The position numbers were made by a program, and so were the translations under genes. A stretch of 64,000 bases of DNA from Chalara sp. BL73 (Eukaryota > Ascomycota > Leotiomycetes > Helotiales). The notes beneath the pieces were generated by a model. It searched no databases. It was not told where the DNA came from and saw only the letters and a list, made by a program, of their open reading frames with translations. The stretch spans positions 62,001 through 126,000 of the forward strand of contig CAKJVC010000090.1 of NCBI GenBank assembly GCA_918026815.1, in the 5' to 3' direction. Shown one piece after another: positions 10,408 through 22,396 of the stretch. Numbering within the stretch: the first letter of the stretch is position 1; the number at the start of each line of letters is the position of its first letter.

Positions 10408-13400
10408 ATGGCGACTGCGAATCTGCTTGACGCGCATTTCGACGACAGTGAAGAAGAAGACGATTTCAATCCTCAGCAAGGAGATGACTCGGACGCTGGC
10501 TCAGACAATGAGGATGATGCAGGCGACCAAGTCAGAAATACCGCCGCCAGAGGATCTTTAGAAGATGATGGTTCGGATGCTGAATCCATAGCGGAGCCTA
10601 CAAAGAACAAGCGGAGAGACTCTGTAGACCAACACGATGAGGATGATGAGGGGGAGGGAGAAGACACAGCGCCAGGACCCAACGACGACGATGAGGACGA
10701 GGATGACGAAGATGAGGAGGACGAAGAGATTACAGTAAGCATTCCACATCTCAGAAGGAAGCCGGAAATCTCAATTTCACATACTTGGTCATGGTGGAAT
10801 TGCTAAAACAGATCGCAGGGCCATCGAAGGAAGCGTAGACGTGAAAAACGAAACCAGTTCCTCGATGTTGAGGCCGAAGTTGATGAGGATGAAGATGAAG
10901 CTGACGACGACGAAGATGACATAGAGCTCAAGGATAACTTCATTGCTGACACCCATCCTGACGATGTTGCAGATCTTCCTCTTGGTGGAGAGACGGACGA
11001 CAGGAGGCACAGAGAGCTAGATCGCAGACGAGAAATGGAGGCGAGCTTGGATGCTGAAAAACAGGCAGAGATTTTGCGTCAAAGATACGCCAACAAAAAT
11101 CGGTCAGGGCGTGGACTTGGTGGAGATTCTGCTGTCGTGCCCAAACGTTTACTACTTCCAAGTGTAGAGGATCCCAGTATTTGGGCTGTTCGATGTAAAG
11201 AAGGTAAAGAACGAGAGGTAATTTTCTCCATTATGAAACGAGTCGAAGAACGACTAGGCACCAAAGATGAGCTAGCAATCACCGCTGCCTTTGAACGTGG
11301 CGGGACACAGTCCACTATGAAAGGATTCATATATGTTGAAGCTCGGCGACAGGGAGATGTCGAGGAGGCTTGCAAGAACTTGATGAATGTCTACCCTCGG
11401 ACCAAATTGATGCTGGTGGAGATCAAGGAGATGCCAGATCTTCTCAGAGTTACAAAAAGTCCATCGATTGAACCCGGAGCTTATGTCCGTTTGAGACGAC
11501 CACCCAAGTATGCTGGCGATCTTGCTCAAGTCATAGATGTGACTGATACTGGTCTCGAGTTACGAGTAAGATTTGTTCCTCGTCTAGACTATGGACTTCA
11601 TGAAGATGCGAACGCACCGGGAGAATTCGGCGCAAAACGAAAACGACCCGTAGCTGGACCAAGACCACCCCAGAGATTATTTAGTGAGGTTGAAGCGAAG
11701 AAACGACATTCGAAGTTCCTTCAAGGTGGCCGAGGAGATAAAGTTTGGATGTACCTCGGTGACGAATACGTCAATGGATACTGCGAGAAGGAGGTCAAAA
11801 TTCAAACGCTCACGATTAAGGATGTTAATCCTACACTTGAAGAAGTCACGAGATTCACATCTGGTGCAGAGGACGGAACTGAAAATCTCGATCTAAACGC
11901 TCTTGCAGCTAGCTTGAAGCAAAGTACAGCCAATGCATCTTACCTGCCTGGAGACATCATCGAAGTCTATGAAGGAGAGCAGAAAGGCGTGCAGGGGAAA
12001 GTAGTATCTGTTCAGGGTGACATCGTTACGATGGCAGTCGAAGATGGACCCCTGAAGGGTCAAACGATCGAGGTTCCAGTGAAAGGACTTCGCAAGCGTT
12101 TCCGTGAAGGTGATCATGTCAAAGTCATTGGTGGTAGCCGTTTTCGAGACGAAGTCGGCATGGTCGTAAAGATTGTGGAGGACCGAGTAACCATTTTGAG
12201 TGATCAAGGCAATAACGAAATCACAGTGTTTAGCAAGGATCTCCGAGAGGCAAGCGATTCTGGTGGCGGTGGTTCTCTCGGACAATATGATTTGTGGGAT
12301 CTCATACAGTTAGACCCTTCCACGGTTGCTTGCATTACGAAAGTTGAGCGTGAATCACTCGTCGTTCTTGACCAGAACAGCCAGATTCGGACAATTCTGC
12401 CATCTCAGATCACGAACAAAATCGAACAACGTAAGTTTGCAGTTGCAACAGATCGAAACGGAGCAGAGATTCGTGTTGATGATGTTGTAAAGGAGTTTGG
12501 TGGAGAAGGTAAATCAGGTCGGATTATGCATATATATCGAGCCTACCTTTTCTGTCGGAGAGCTGAGCTTGGTGAAAACGGTAATGTCTTTGTTATACGC
12601 ACAACGAACGTTACTTCAGTCTCAGCTAAGGGAGGTCGTGTCAATAGCCAGCCTACTCCTGATCTCAACTCGATGAACCCTGCGATGAAGCGAAATCCTA
12701 ATGGAGGAGCTAGCGATATGCCGCCTCCGAAGACTTTTGGGCGAGACAAGGCTATCGGTCAGACTGTAACTATTCGAAAAGGGCCGTACAAGGGCTTACT
12801 GGGTATTGTCAAAGAAACCACGGATGCCAATGCCCGTGTTGAGCTTCATACGAAGAATAAGATTGTGAATGTACCGAAAGATGCTCTAGGCTTCAAAGAC
12901 AGAATTACTGGAGCAAGCATCGATCCGAACTCGAGAGGCGGTGGCCGCGGTGGCTTTGCTCCAAGAGGAGGCAGAGGCGGTCATGGTGGAGCAACTCCCG
13001 GTGGCTGGGATGGCGGACGCACCCCTATGCCCTCAGGTAGTCTTGAGACAGGAAGAACTCCAGCTTGGGGAACTTCAAGAAGTTTGTCCTTCCTTTAGAA
13101 CTTTACGAGGATAAGCTAACTATAAACAGCACCTGCGGCAGGAGCAAATGGTGGACGAACACCAGCCTGGAAATCGGGTAACGATGGTGGTCGTACGCCT
13201 GCCTGGCAAGATGGTTCACGGACTGTCAATCCTTATGATGGCAGCCGTACGTCCTATGGTGGAGGCAATCGAACACCGGCTTGGTCATCTGGGGCGAAGA
13301 CGCCCGCGTACGGGCTATCGGATGGCTTCAATGTTGGCTCTAAGACTCCAGGCTATACTGGTAACGATACTTGGGGCTCAAAGACTCCTGCATATCAGCC

Positions 13401-13776
13401 GCAGCAGTCTTCAGATAATAATAGCAGCTGGGGCCAGCAGCCGCCTACAAATAATGGTTGGGGTTCTAATGCCTATGATGCACCGACTCCAGGTGCGCCT
13501 ATGTCAGCTCCTACACCCGCTGCGATGAACGCCCCTACTCCGGGTGCTTACTCTGCTCCCACCCCAGCACCATATAATGCGCCAACTCCCGCCGCAGCCC
13601 CAACACCAGCTCCAAATTGGGGTGGAGGATGGGGGGCCCCAACACCACAAGCCATGGACGCCCCTACGCCAGGCGGCCAGCAAGGATACTATGCAGCTCC
13701 TACTCCTGGCGCATATGGCGCTCCAGAGACACCAGCGCCGGACTGGCAAGACGATGGACCACGATATACTGATTAA
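10408..13776 (+). CDS. SPT5: Transcription elongation factor Spt5
   Basis: Exons 10408-10734, 10819-13081 and 13130-13776 give 1078 aa from the ATG at 10408. Order of parts: an extremely acidic N-terminus (runs of Asp/Glu to about residue 108), a basic [11 protein letters not shown] stretch at the exon 2 start, then the NGN domain ([37 protein letters not shown]). Multiple KOW domains follow ([73 protein letters not shown]). After an Arg/Gly-rich linker comes the C-terminal repeat region, with TPAW-type repeats followed by a second block of APTP repeats. Spt5 pairs with Spt4 as DSIF on RNA polymerase II; phosphorylated TPAW-like repeats recruit elongation and capping factors. The intron at 13082-13129 splits the repeat region. 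Confidence 0.96.
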
Positions 13777-15017
13777 ACCCTTCGACATTTTCGCAGCTGC
13801 ACAAACATCTGTACTTTAGAAACTGGAATGGTGGCGTAGTCAGCAGCAAGTGAAGCTACATCAATGAATATAAGGCATTTGATTCTCATGGCTCACTTCT
13901 CTACACTTTCTCGTTAATTCCAGTATTTGGTGTTTTCACCCTATACTTCAAGATTAATAACGGACGGACAGTTTCCCCTATGTGTAATGATTTAGGGGTT
14001 ACTTCTTCCTCCCCTCCATTTACTTTCCGGTGCTCTGCGTAAGTGGGCATATGTGAGACCATATAGAATGAGACGAGAGATCATACTGTTGTGGTTATGT
14101 TTTACTGATGCAGCGTGAAGTCCTGCAGCATTACTGATCTTATGTTAGATCTGAGGGAATTTGTCCCAAGGAAAATGTACCACAGGTGCAAATTTTGTCG
14201 GAAATATTGACGATAGCACGATAGCAGCTTTCTAATCATTTCATCCATGTAGCCTGTTCCTGCATATAGGTCAGTCAACTTGGTTGACATAAACAGTGCT
14301 TGAGAATGCCATTAATCTTCCATGGTGCCAATAATCAAACAAGTATTCAGCCATTCTATATAAGACCAAGTAGATTACAGGAATACTAGCGTTGCCTCGT
14401 TAGTTTTTTACTCCCAATCACATACGACCTGTGTTATGTAGGATTGCAACGACGATGTCGAAATCTTTAATCCTGATTACGTAAGTTTGCATCATTCACA
14501 ACAGCTTACGTCTCGCGACCCTCAACAACACCGCATCTATATTACAACAAATATTCACTTTCTCCACAACGGATCTCAGGAATCATATGTAAGGCAAATC
14601 ATCCGGGAAATCTCAGAATACTGCCCCCTTTATAAGCCTGAATGTCCGTTGAAACCACCAACCTCTAAGGTAGCCGACATAACTACTGATATTGATGGAC
14701 CCGCGATAGGCAGCTCATACTGAGAGCTTTCCAAGTACAATAGTCGGCTTCGCATAATAAAGCACCTCTCGTATCACATTTTTGTGTTTAAAGACATAGC
14801 GTAAGAGGAGTTGCTGCGTTTGGACGTGTCCAGAGCCAAGAACTCAAGGTCCTTCTTGTATATGCAAAATAACGACAGACAAGAGAATCCTTGCTGGTAG
14901 GACACAAAAATCTTAGTCTCGTATCCGGATCGAGCACAAGTATCAAGCTGCGGCTGTGCCTCCCTTCTCTGAGGCATAATCTGGCGCAGTCACCTACAGT
15001 CTTGCCAGGGACTTGAG
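13777..15017. other. Intergenic, no supported gene
   Basis: About 1.2 kb between SPT5 and the FBXO31-like gene. A 79-codon open frame near 14487-14723 has no recognisable family. A CAACGGATCTC string near 14570 resembles the start of 5.8S rRNA, but the match stops there. Confidence 0.5.
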
Positions 15018-17116
15018 ATGGCATTCACCTTCAAGAATAGCACTGCGATTAATAGTGACTCTGACTCGCATTCTGATGGTCATAATCTTGAACAAGAAGC
15101 GGGTGTATCCTTGGTCAAGGTCTTGATGCCACCAGATGCTGTTGAAAATCAGCCAACAGGTCCAAGAAGTTCAGTTAGCATGAGAGATATATTAGGTATG
15201 CATAGATCTTCCAGTCTCAATTTTAGTACGTAGCACTGACAGAAGTTCCAGCAGATCAAGTATCTGGCGTGGATGCAGCTAAAAGTAATCTTCTAGCCCT
15301 CCCATCTGAGTTAATCGGCCAGATCATCGCCTTTCTAGGCCCTGCCGATCTCGCATCGTTCTCTAAGACTTGCCGAATATTGTTGAAGCACGGTGATTCA
15401 GAAGTATACTGGCAACGCCTGATACAAGATAGCGTCCCCGGTATCAAGTTGGCCTCCTCATCTCCCTGTCGGTCTTACAAAGATCTTTACATATCGCACG
15501 ATCCTCACTGGTTCCTGCCGAAACATAAGATATGGTTTTCTGACCACTCCCTGACTGGGAAAATCATCATTGCGCGTTTCGATCCACGTCGAGGTTGCAT
15601 TGAAGCTTACCAGCTGGTGGCAGAATGTGACCCACCAGTAATTGACACGGTAAGTCATTCTCGAGAGCATGCTTGTATTAATTTTCCATTTGAATTAAGA
15701 TTCCTTACTGCGTCATGTCTGTGAGCTGTCGGCATGATTCAGGTAGCCATTTTATCGCATCGGCCAATTTGCGTTCTTGATATCTATGTTTGAACAATAA
15801 CTAAGCACCTTCCGTTTTAGTGGACGATTGACACGGATGTAAAGATCCACTCTTTTCGACCTCACGTTCGTCTACATCTAGATCAACCAGTTCTGTAAGT
15901 TATCTTCTCTCTGGGTCAAATATAATATAACGCGTCCCCAATCCTTTTGGGTCGATGAACTTTGTAATGCCGTGCTTCAGATAGCCGTTTTCTACATTGC
16001 CACTTTGTGCTGACTTCCTTGGTCTTCAAGGAAATTCGACGCCTTGTCTTTAGAATCTATGATGATATCCTCAGGAAGGGTGCAACATTCATCTAAATTT
16101 TCTGGAGAAGTGCCCATGCGCGATGAGAGGCAATCTCGCCATGGGATATTTACGAACTTTCTGCTTACAAGACCCGTCGAACCTCACTCTAACATGGCAT
16201 TATGGCCACCTCTAACGATTCCTGCATCGCATAGGGTCCGCAATGCAAGCCAGTCTCACTTTCTTAGTGAGGGCCACAAGCCCCACAAAAGATCAGAAAT
16301 CAGTGAGCAGTCTTTCCGCATCAGAAAATGGATGCAAATGGTTCATCATGGATTTGGAATTCATCTTGGTGAAACTGTTGATACTTACGCAACCTTAAGG
16401 CCTGAGTTGTATACACCAACAGAAGCCAAACCCTGGCGTGGTATTTGGGTTGGTAAGTCTTATTCTCGCGAGTAAAATTGCCTATTATGGCTATCTCATA
16501 AGTGTGTTAAGGGTATATCAGAACTATTACGGTAGCAAAATTTCTACTTCAGAATGTGTCATGAGCACTGGGAGTAAAATCACCTAATAAGGCAATGCTG
16601 ACTCAAAAACATTATGATAGGAGATTACAGCGGCCACGGCTGCGAATTTTTACTTTTGCATCAGCCGGACGACGAAATACCGTTTGATCCAAAGAATATT
16701 ATTCAAGCAGAAGATGAGACTCCAGAGGAACTTGAAGCTAGGAAAGTATCAGAGAGAATTTATAGAGGCAGTCTGAAAGCAATCAAATTGACGGGAGATA
16801 TAAATGTTCCAAGAGGAGAGTATACAGTCATTGCAGAAGACCTCTCAAAAATACTTCGGACCGCTACGGAGGAGCCTTTCCTAGGGGCAAAAGTCGTAGA
16901 GGGTAAAGGTCATATCGCTGGAAGGATGTTCAAGGATGGTCAGTTACAATGTTACGTACTGACGCTCTGTATGCTGACTGGCGCTTCATAGACGCATATA
17001 TTGATGCTCAGATAATTATGATCTCACCAAACAAGATAGCGTTGCATTGGGTAGAGTTTGGTCATATCAATTACTTTGAAAAGGTTGATATTGATCAGTT
17101 TATCACGCTAGAATGA
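15018..17116 (+). CDS. F-box protein with FBXO31-like C-terminal domain
   Basis: Exons 15018-15195, 15243-15649, 15821-15894, 16031-16452, 16621-16938 and 16992-17116 sum to 507 aa with all phases matching. The F-box is at about residues 70-115 (LLALPSELIGQIIAFLGPAD, then FSKTCRILLKHGDSEVYW). A conserved block follows (IWFSDHSLTGKIIIARFDPR, GCIEAYQLVAE, and VLKFDALSLE across a junction). The C-terminus resembles the FBXO31 cyclin D1-binding domain: GIWVGDYSGHGCEFLLLHQP, then GDINVPRGEYTVIAEDLS and ALHWVEFGHINYFEKVDIDQ. By family it is a substrate receptor of an SCF ligase. Introns 2 and 3 are long (171 and 136 bases) and could hide a small extra exon. The final residues depend on where the last exon ends. 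Confidence 0.85.
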
Positions 17117-17678
17117 TTTTTCTGTTGACTAGGATCCTTATGAGAAGCTTCCAGTCGTGCAGCATATCATAGACACAACCAAGGTGATTCTCAGTGGAAG
17201 ATACAAGCTTCCAAAGTGTAACAATATCTATCTATTTTAGTGTCTTAATATGAATATATTTTACTCCAATGTTCATTTCGGTATCTACCTCACACGTGAC
17301 CAAACCAGCAATGGAATGGAAATGAGCAATCAGATATGCAGTCACTCTGCTACTCCTCTTATTACCTATATTATATGTGGGTAATTGTTATCGGTTAACA
17401 AGAGAAAGAAAATGAATTGTATTGCCACAGTGAACATCCTCACAAGAGGTGAGTCTTGGCAGAAAACCTCGAGAATTTCGCTACGTCACAAAATCCAGCT
17501 CAATACCTAGTCCTTCCAACGTGATCAAACTTGAGACGCAAACAACTTTATTTCACTTGAAGGAGTAAATCTATAAAGGTCATTTGGAATCCGCGGTTTG
17601 CTCGATCGTATCGTGAAGTAAAGAGAAGCTAGGAATTTGGCATAGAGTGTGCGAAGCGAAGCAGACGACTTTTTCAAG
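17117..17678. other. Intergenic, promoter side of the DUF1769 gene
   Basis: 562 bases containing the 3' flank of the F-box gene and the promoter of the next gene. No other feature was recognised. Confidence 0.45.
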
Positions 17679-19281
17679 ATGGCGTCCAATTACATACTCC
17701 GTGTAACAGCAGGGCCTGATTATGAGTGAGCCCGCGTCCATTTCATCTCTCCTTTTCCTTCAGGCGCCCCCCCTTCCCTTTCTCCTCCTTTCCTACATGT
17801 CTTCTTCTGATCAGATTGTCACAGTACCAAAACTCATCAAATCGTGCATGTGAATTCGGCAGAACCCGTATCTATAGACTCGGATCATGTCAAGGCCGAT
17901 ATCAACATTAGAGTCAAGGTTTGTTTTTCATTCAATGATCGAATGGTGATGGTTAATACGAACATTTAGAATTACCGCGGATTGCCCCATGGCAGCCCCG
18001 AGAGCTCACCGTTTTTTGAGAAACACTATGGGGACTCGTATGCTATCACCTTTGCTTTTAGGCCAAAGGAGAATATTAATGGAAATGACCTTGTGTTTGG
18101 GAAGTAAGTGCATTTTCTCTGAAGAAAAAACCACGGGCCTTAGACTAGTCTCTAAACTTTGGGGGGGGGGGGTTGGAGATAAAGCCCTGAAGGGTAGAAA
18201 TTGGCTCCTTTTGAACTGTGGCATGCTTCTTAAACTATGGATGAGGTAAAAGGCTCGTGGAGCCATGGAATTTGTATGACAATCTTGGGAGTGGTTTCAG
18301 CTAGATGATTTTATTTTCACCAGGTGGTTGTCATATCAAATTGTTTGATCTTCGAAGTCATGTATAATACGCTCTGCTGTTCTCTAAAATGGCTAACGGA
18401 GGGGCTTTAGTGACTTCGACCATCCCATTCGCGATCGCTTACCTCCGGGATTTGGAGTTGCGATGAAGTTTGTGAAGTGGGCAGTTGATCCAGGATTGGA
18501 TGGTGATGTCTATGCCGACGAACCATATCTCTATGGCCCTTTAGGAAGCTCAGCCAACACGATACATGTTGGAGATCTAGAAGACGAGTATAAGGGCGAA
18601 GGCGACTTGGGTCTTGAGATAGTTGAAGGTGGTTCTGAAAGCGGCAATACCGTCAGATCGGAGAAAGGCGTCCCCGAACTTGAAGCTGGAAGGAAGAAGT
18701 GGTTCATTGTAGAAGAGAATAGGAAACAGGTTAGTGACCGATACGGATTTGTTGCAATAGCGCAGGTATGGATCTGAAAAAACAAGACTGACACAGTTAT
18801 AGTGGGAATGGGAATCAGATCGAACCTACGGTGCTGATTTCTTCAACGGTTACTTGGATTTTAATGGTACGTTTGAATGCTTCAGTGGTGGAGACCATCC
18901 TAAACTTACTTACAACAACAGAATTCGCGCTCAAACTGCCTGTCGTCACAATCCCCATCATGCAATACTGGGATGGCCAAGGTCTTCGGTATGTATCCCC
19001 ATTTCCTTGACTCTGATTCCAGTGATATCGAGCTGCGTCCAACTCATATAATCCACAGGCCAGCAAAGCGCTCACATACGCTTAGATACGTTCTCAAAAA
19101 TCGCGCTACCAACAAGGCCCTCTTTGTAGTTCTGTTTACATTGTATCTGAAGGAAGATGTGGATGAGCTGGGCAATGTGAAGCCGGGAGTAGAAGGGGGC
19201 ATGCCATTTGACAAGATGAGCGGCGAAGAAGCGGAGAAACATAAGAAGATGCTGGATACAGACGACGATACTGTTGATTGA
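17679..19281 (+). CDS. DUF1769 family protein (Duc1-like)
   Basis: Seven exons: 17679-17725, 17825-17918, 17970-18103, 18411-18729, 18803-18866, 18922-18988 and 19059-19281, giving 315 aa with consistent phases. The protein starts MASNYILRVTAGPDYD and continues VNSAEPVSIDSDHVKADINI, KNYRGLPHGSPESSPFF, YAITFAFRPKENINGNDLVF, DFDHPIRDRLPPGFGVAMKF, then DRTYGADFFNGYLDFN and LPVVTIPIMQYWDGQGLR. This series is characteristic of the fungal DUF1769 family, whose S. pombe member Duc1 is a plasma-membrane-associated, phosphoinositide-binding protein as I remember it. Intron 3 is 307 bases long and holds a run of 12 G at 18161-18172. The biochemical role is unknown. Confidence 0.88.
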
Positions 19282-20132
19282 TATCGCTGATATGGATGAT
19301 ATGACAAAACCCACAAATATAGATAGAGTAGAACCTCGTTGATTTTCAACTATAATTGCTCATCGCACACTAGTCATATGATTAAAATTCGATCTGACTT
19401 CGATGACAAAGCTATGCTCGATTTACGTATAGTTTGCATTTTTAAACTTGTTTGCCCTACAAGGCATACTTTTTCATACACGATAGCCTTCATTCATTAG
19501 CCTCCATTCCACTGTCAGCACTAAGACTCAACCTATCACCATTACTTTTATTCAGATTTTCTGCTGTACAATTGTTATTCTCTCCGCAAGCCTTGGAGCG
19601 AATTCCTCGCTTCGATTCATTCCTCATGCTCGCCTCAATCAATAGTCGTAATCGGCCTTCCTTCCTTTAGCGCCAGTGCCGGTCCATCTCTGCGCGGACT
19701 CCAAAATAATTACATTCCTTATCGCAGGAACCGTCTCTATACTTATTATTCTCTTGGATGCATACTGATACACTGACCACCTACCCGTATCAGGTTTGTT
19801 CATTGCGTCAGGAGCTGTAATCGATGTTTAAAATTCATCTCGGGCTACGCTTTTCGAGCCGTAATGTTATTATTGCATGTACGCTATAGTGTTTTTATTT
19901 AGAACACTGTTTTGGACAATAGAAGGAATAATCAACATAAGAACATGCTTTTTGACATGGGGGAGGGAGTCAGGCTCGATGAACATTTGAAAATATGACG
20001 CATATCATTGCTCACAATAATTTCAGCGCAGATCTAATGATCCATAAATTAATACATACTTTAATTAATTTTACTTCACTTCATCTCTCTTGCTTTTTCA
20101 TCTCCGTAATCTCATACATAAACTTGCGTAAT
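19282..20132. other. Convergent intergenic, AT-rich, nothing supported
   Basis: 851 bases between two convergent gene ends. The only long open frame (19452-19670) is low-complexity and has no family. Confidence 0.5.
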
Positions 20133-21875
20133 CTATAATTCCTCGGCGTCGGCGCAATAAGTGCGAATACACGAAATTATTCTTCTACGAGTCGATTTCT
20201 TGTCGAAAACCTGCGCATGATCCAAATCCTTGAACCAAAGCACATCGATCCCCTCTCCTTTCCATGGTCTTCTTTTCCACTCTTCTTCTACTTCTCTTTC
20301 GTCGTTTGATGGTACCTCGCCGTCATGCCGTATTACCACGGGGTTAGGGCCCATAGATTCTTCAATGTCAAGCAATAAGGGGTTTGAAGAAGTCGAGTCG
20401 TCAAGATCAACCAATGTCCCCTCGTTTGATGAAGTGTAATCATCAGGTTTGATATACCTACTCTCATATCCAGAGATAGGCTCAGACAAATATTGGCCTA
20501 CGGCTTCGGTATTGACAATCAAATCACGGCCGCCTAGAGAAACAGTCACTTTTCGTGAAACAAGGTCTTTCTTCCACAACACATTCTCGTTCCAAAAGAA
20601 ATGTCGAGCAAGTGTATTTGCTACTCCCGAGTCCATGCTTGCGAAATAGTAGAGCTGGAATTCGTTCGCATGCTTAGGCTGACGTCGAGTGAAGTTGTAG
20701 GCCACATCTGGTAGGTGTAGCATGATAGATACTGGATCTATAAGTACAACCGAACTGATATGTTTGGCTATGGGAGGCGATGCAAGAAGATGGGAAGATA
20801 CAACAGTTCCATAAGAATGTGAGACTAGAACAAACTTCTGATCACCGAAATGGTGCGCAACAATGGTTCTTATCTCTTCGCACAGTTCTTCACGAGCGAG
20901 TGCGCCATGTGTAATACGAAAAGAAACGGGCATGATCTCAATAGCGATAATGCCTATCTGGTTGTCCGGGTCGCACGATTTGAGGCAATGAGCGGAGTTG
21001 AGCTCTGAGAGAAAATTGGTGTATGGATATAAGCCAATTCCTATCCCATGGATGAACACTACTGGTAGTTTGGTAGTGGAGGTGTGTTTTCGATGCCAGT
21101 AAGTGGTGTGCTTGGCAGGAGAGCAATGGCGGGAGAGAAAAGCATAAGGGCGTAGTGGAAAGAGCTTGAAGAGACCAGTGAATGCTGTACGATGAAAATC
21201 GAAGCCATGATGCATGAGCTTAAGATATGTGAGAAAGTCGACAAATCCAACGCACTAAAATTGGTCAACTAGATTCCGAACAGAATATGAATATTGGAAA
21301 CATGGGACACATACGCAGTACCATATCAGGCTTCTATGCAACATGTTCACTCTATCTAAAGTCAACCGCAGCGCCACCGCTTTGCCTCTGCCAGATTCTA
21401 TAGGTCTTCCCAACATTCGTTCTGTTGCAGACACATATTCTTCTAGTTCTTTATCATCGTCACCTGGAGGACCTCCCCTATTGAAAAACGCCCACAAGAA
21501 GAACTCTTTCAGATTATCTCTCCTGATCTCCTTTATATCTGCTCCCAAGAACCATTTCCGCAAATATTCTTCAGGATCGGTGATATTATCATTGCAGAGT
21601 TTGAATAACTCTCTTCGTTGCTCTTGGGAAGGCGGTGGAGGATGTGTCGCTGCACGCTGTAAGTATGCGCGATATGGCAGGTATATGAGAAAGTAGAAGA
21701 GGGTCTCCAGGAGAGCAACAGTCTCTACGAGTAGAGGGAATCGATAGGTGGTTGCTTCAAATCCATATACCGTAAGGAGGAGGATGCAGTAGAGGATGCA
21801 TAATGGCGCAATATAATGCAGCCCTACTATGCACGCTCGTATGAACCAGTATTCGGATCTGGAGGTCCCAATCAT
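20133..21875 (-). CDS. Membrane-anchored alpha/beta hydrolase
   Basis: Two exons, 21315-21875 and 20133-21254, joined across a 60-base intron, give 560 aa. Residues about 10-70 contain hydrophobic segments (HYIAPLCILYCILLLTVYGF, and ETLFYFLIYLPYRAYL), so the protein is probably membrane-bound. The middle has the GFVDFLTYL and HGFDFHR motifs of this fungal family. The hydrolase domain has an oxyanion-type VVFIHGIGIGLYPY at about 252-265, the nucleophile elbow LVSHSYGTVVS with Ser near 334, and a late DLDHAQVF whose His is a likely member of the triad. The candidate acid lies in the GGRDLIVN stretch. Substrate is unknown; the fold suits a lipase or esterase. It lies 521 bases from WDR6 on the same strand. 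Confidence 0.85.
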
Positions 21876-22396
21876 GGCGGCCTCAGCTGACTCTTATTTG
21901 CTTGTTGAGTAGTGGAAGCCACAACGGCGGAACAATAAGAGTAGCGGTTGTGCGGATAAGGATATTTGCGACTTGGGAATAATAGGCATGAAAGGAGAGT
22001 TGAGGGTGAAGGTGTTGGCGTCGGTGAGTGCATGGCAGATCAAATCTCAACAGTTTGTAGCAACTAGTAAAAGGTTGGGTAGGATACAACAGCGGTAGCC
22101 AGAATTGCAGGGGGAAGGTGGAGGGGGAGGTGAGAGAGGCGCAAACGTGGTGCAGTGATGAGCAAAAAACGAGGCTGTAAGGATTCCATGACTTGGCAGC
22201 CGAGCACTTTCATGCAATAGTCACATGTCAGAAAATGTAACCCTGCGTCATCTACAGAGTTTAAGTCAACTGGTTCCTGCATTAAGTAGCTCGGCTAAGC
22301 CCCTGATGAGAAACAGTCGAACATGTCCATTCCAGTTCCTCACACTGTCTAGGCGGAAGATGAGATGCTCCGGATACCAAGCGCCAAATGAGATAT
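21876..22396. other. Intergenic, nothing supported
   Basis: It lies between WDR6 and the hydrolase, which are on the same strand, so it should hold the hydrolase promoter. No distinct element was seen. Confidence 0.45.

Noticed and set aside
10473..10742. Minus-strand frame with a long Ser run
   Set aside because: It is the complement of the acidic N-terminus of Spt5, whose GAN/GAY codons read as Ser on the other strand.
14540..14600. CAACGGATCTC string resembling the start of 5.8S rRNA
   Set aside because: Only 11 bases match; the following bases do not continue as 5.8S and no rRNA neighbours exist.
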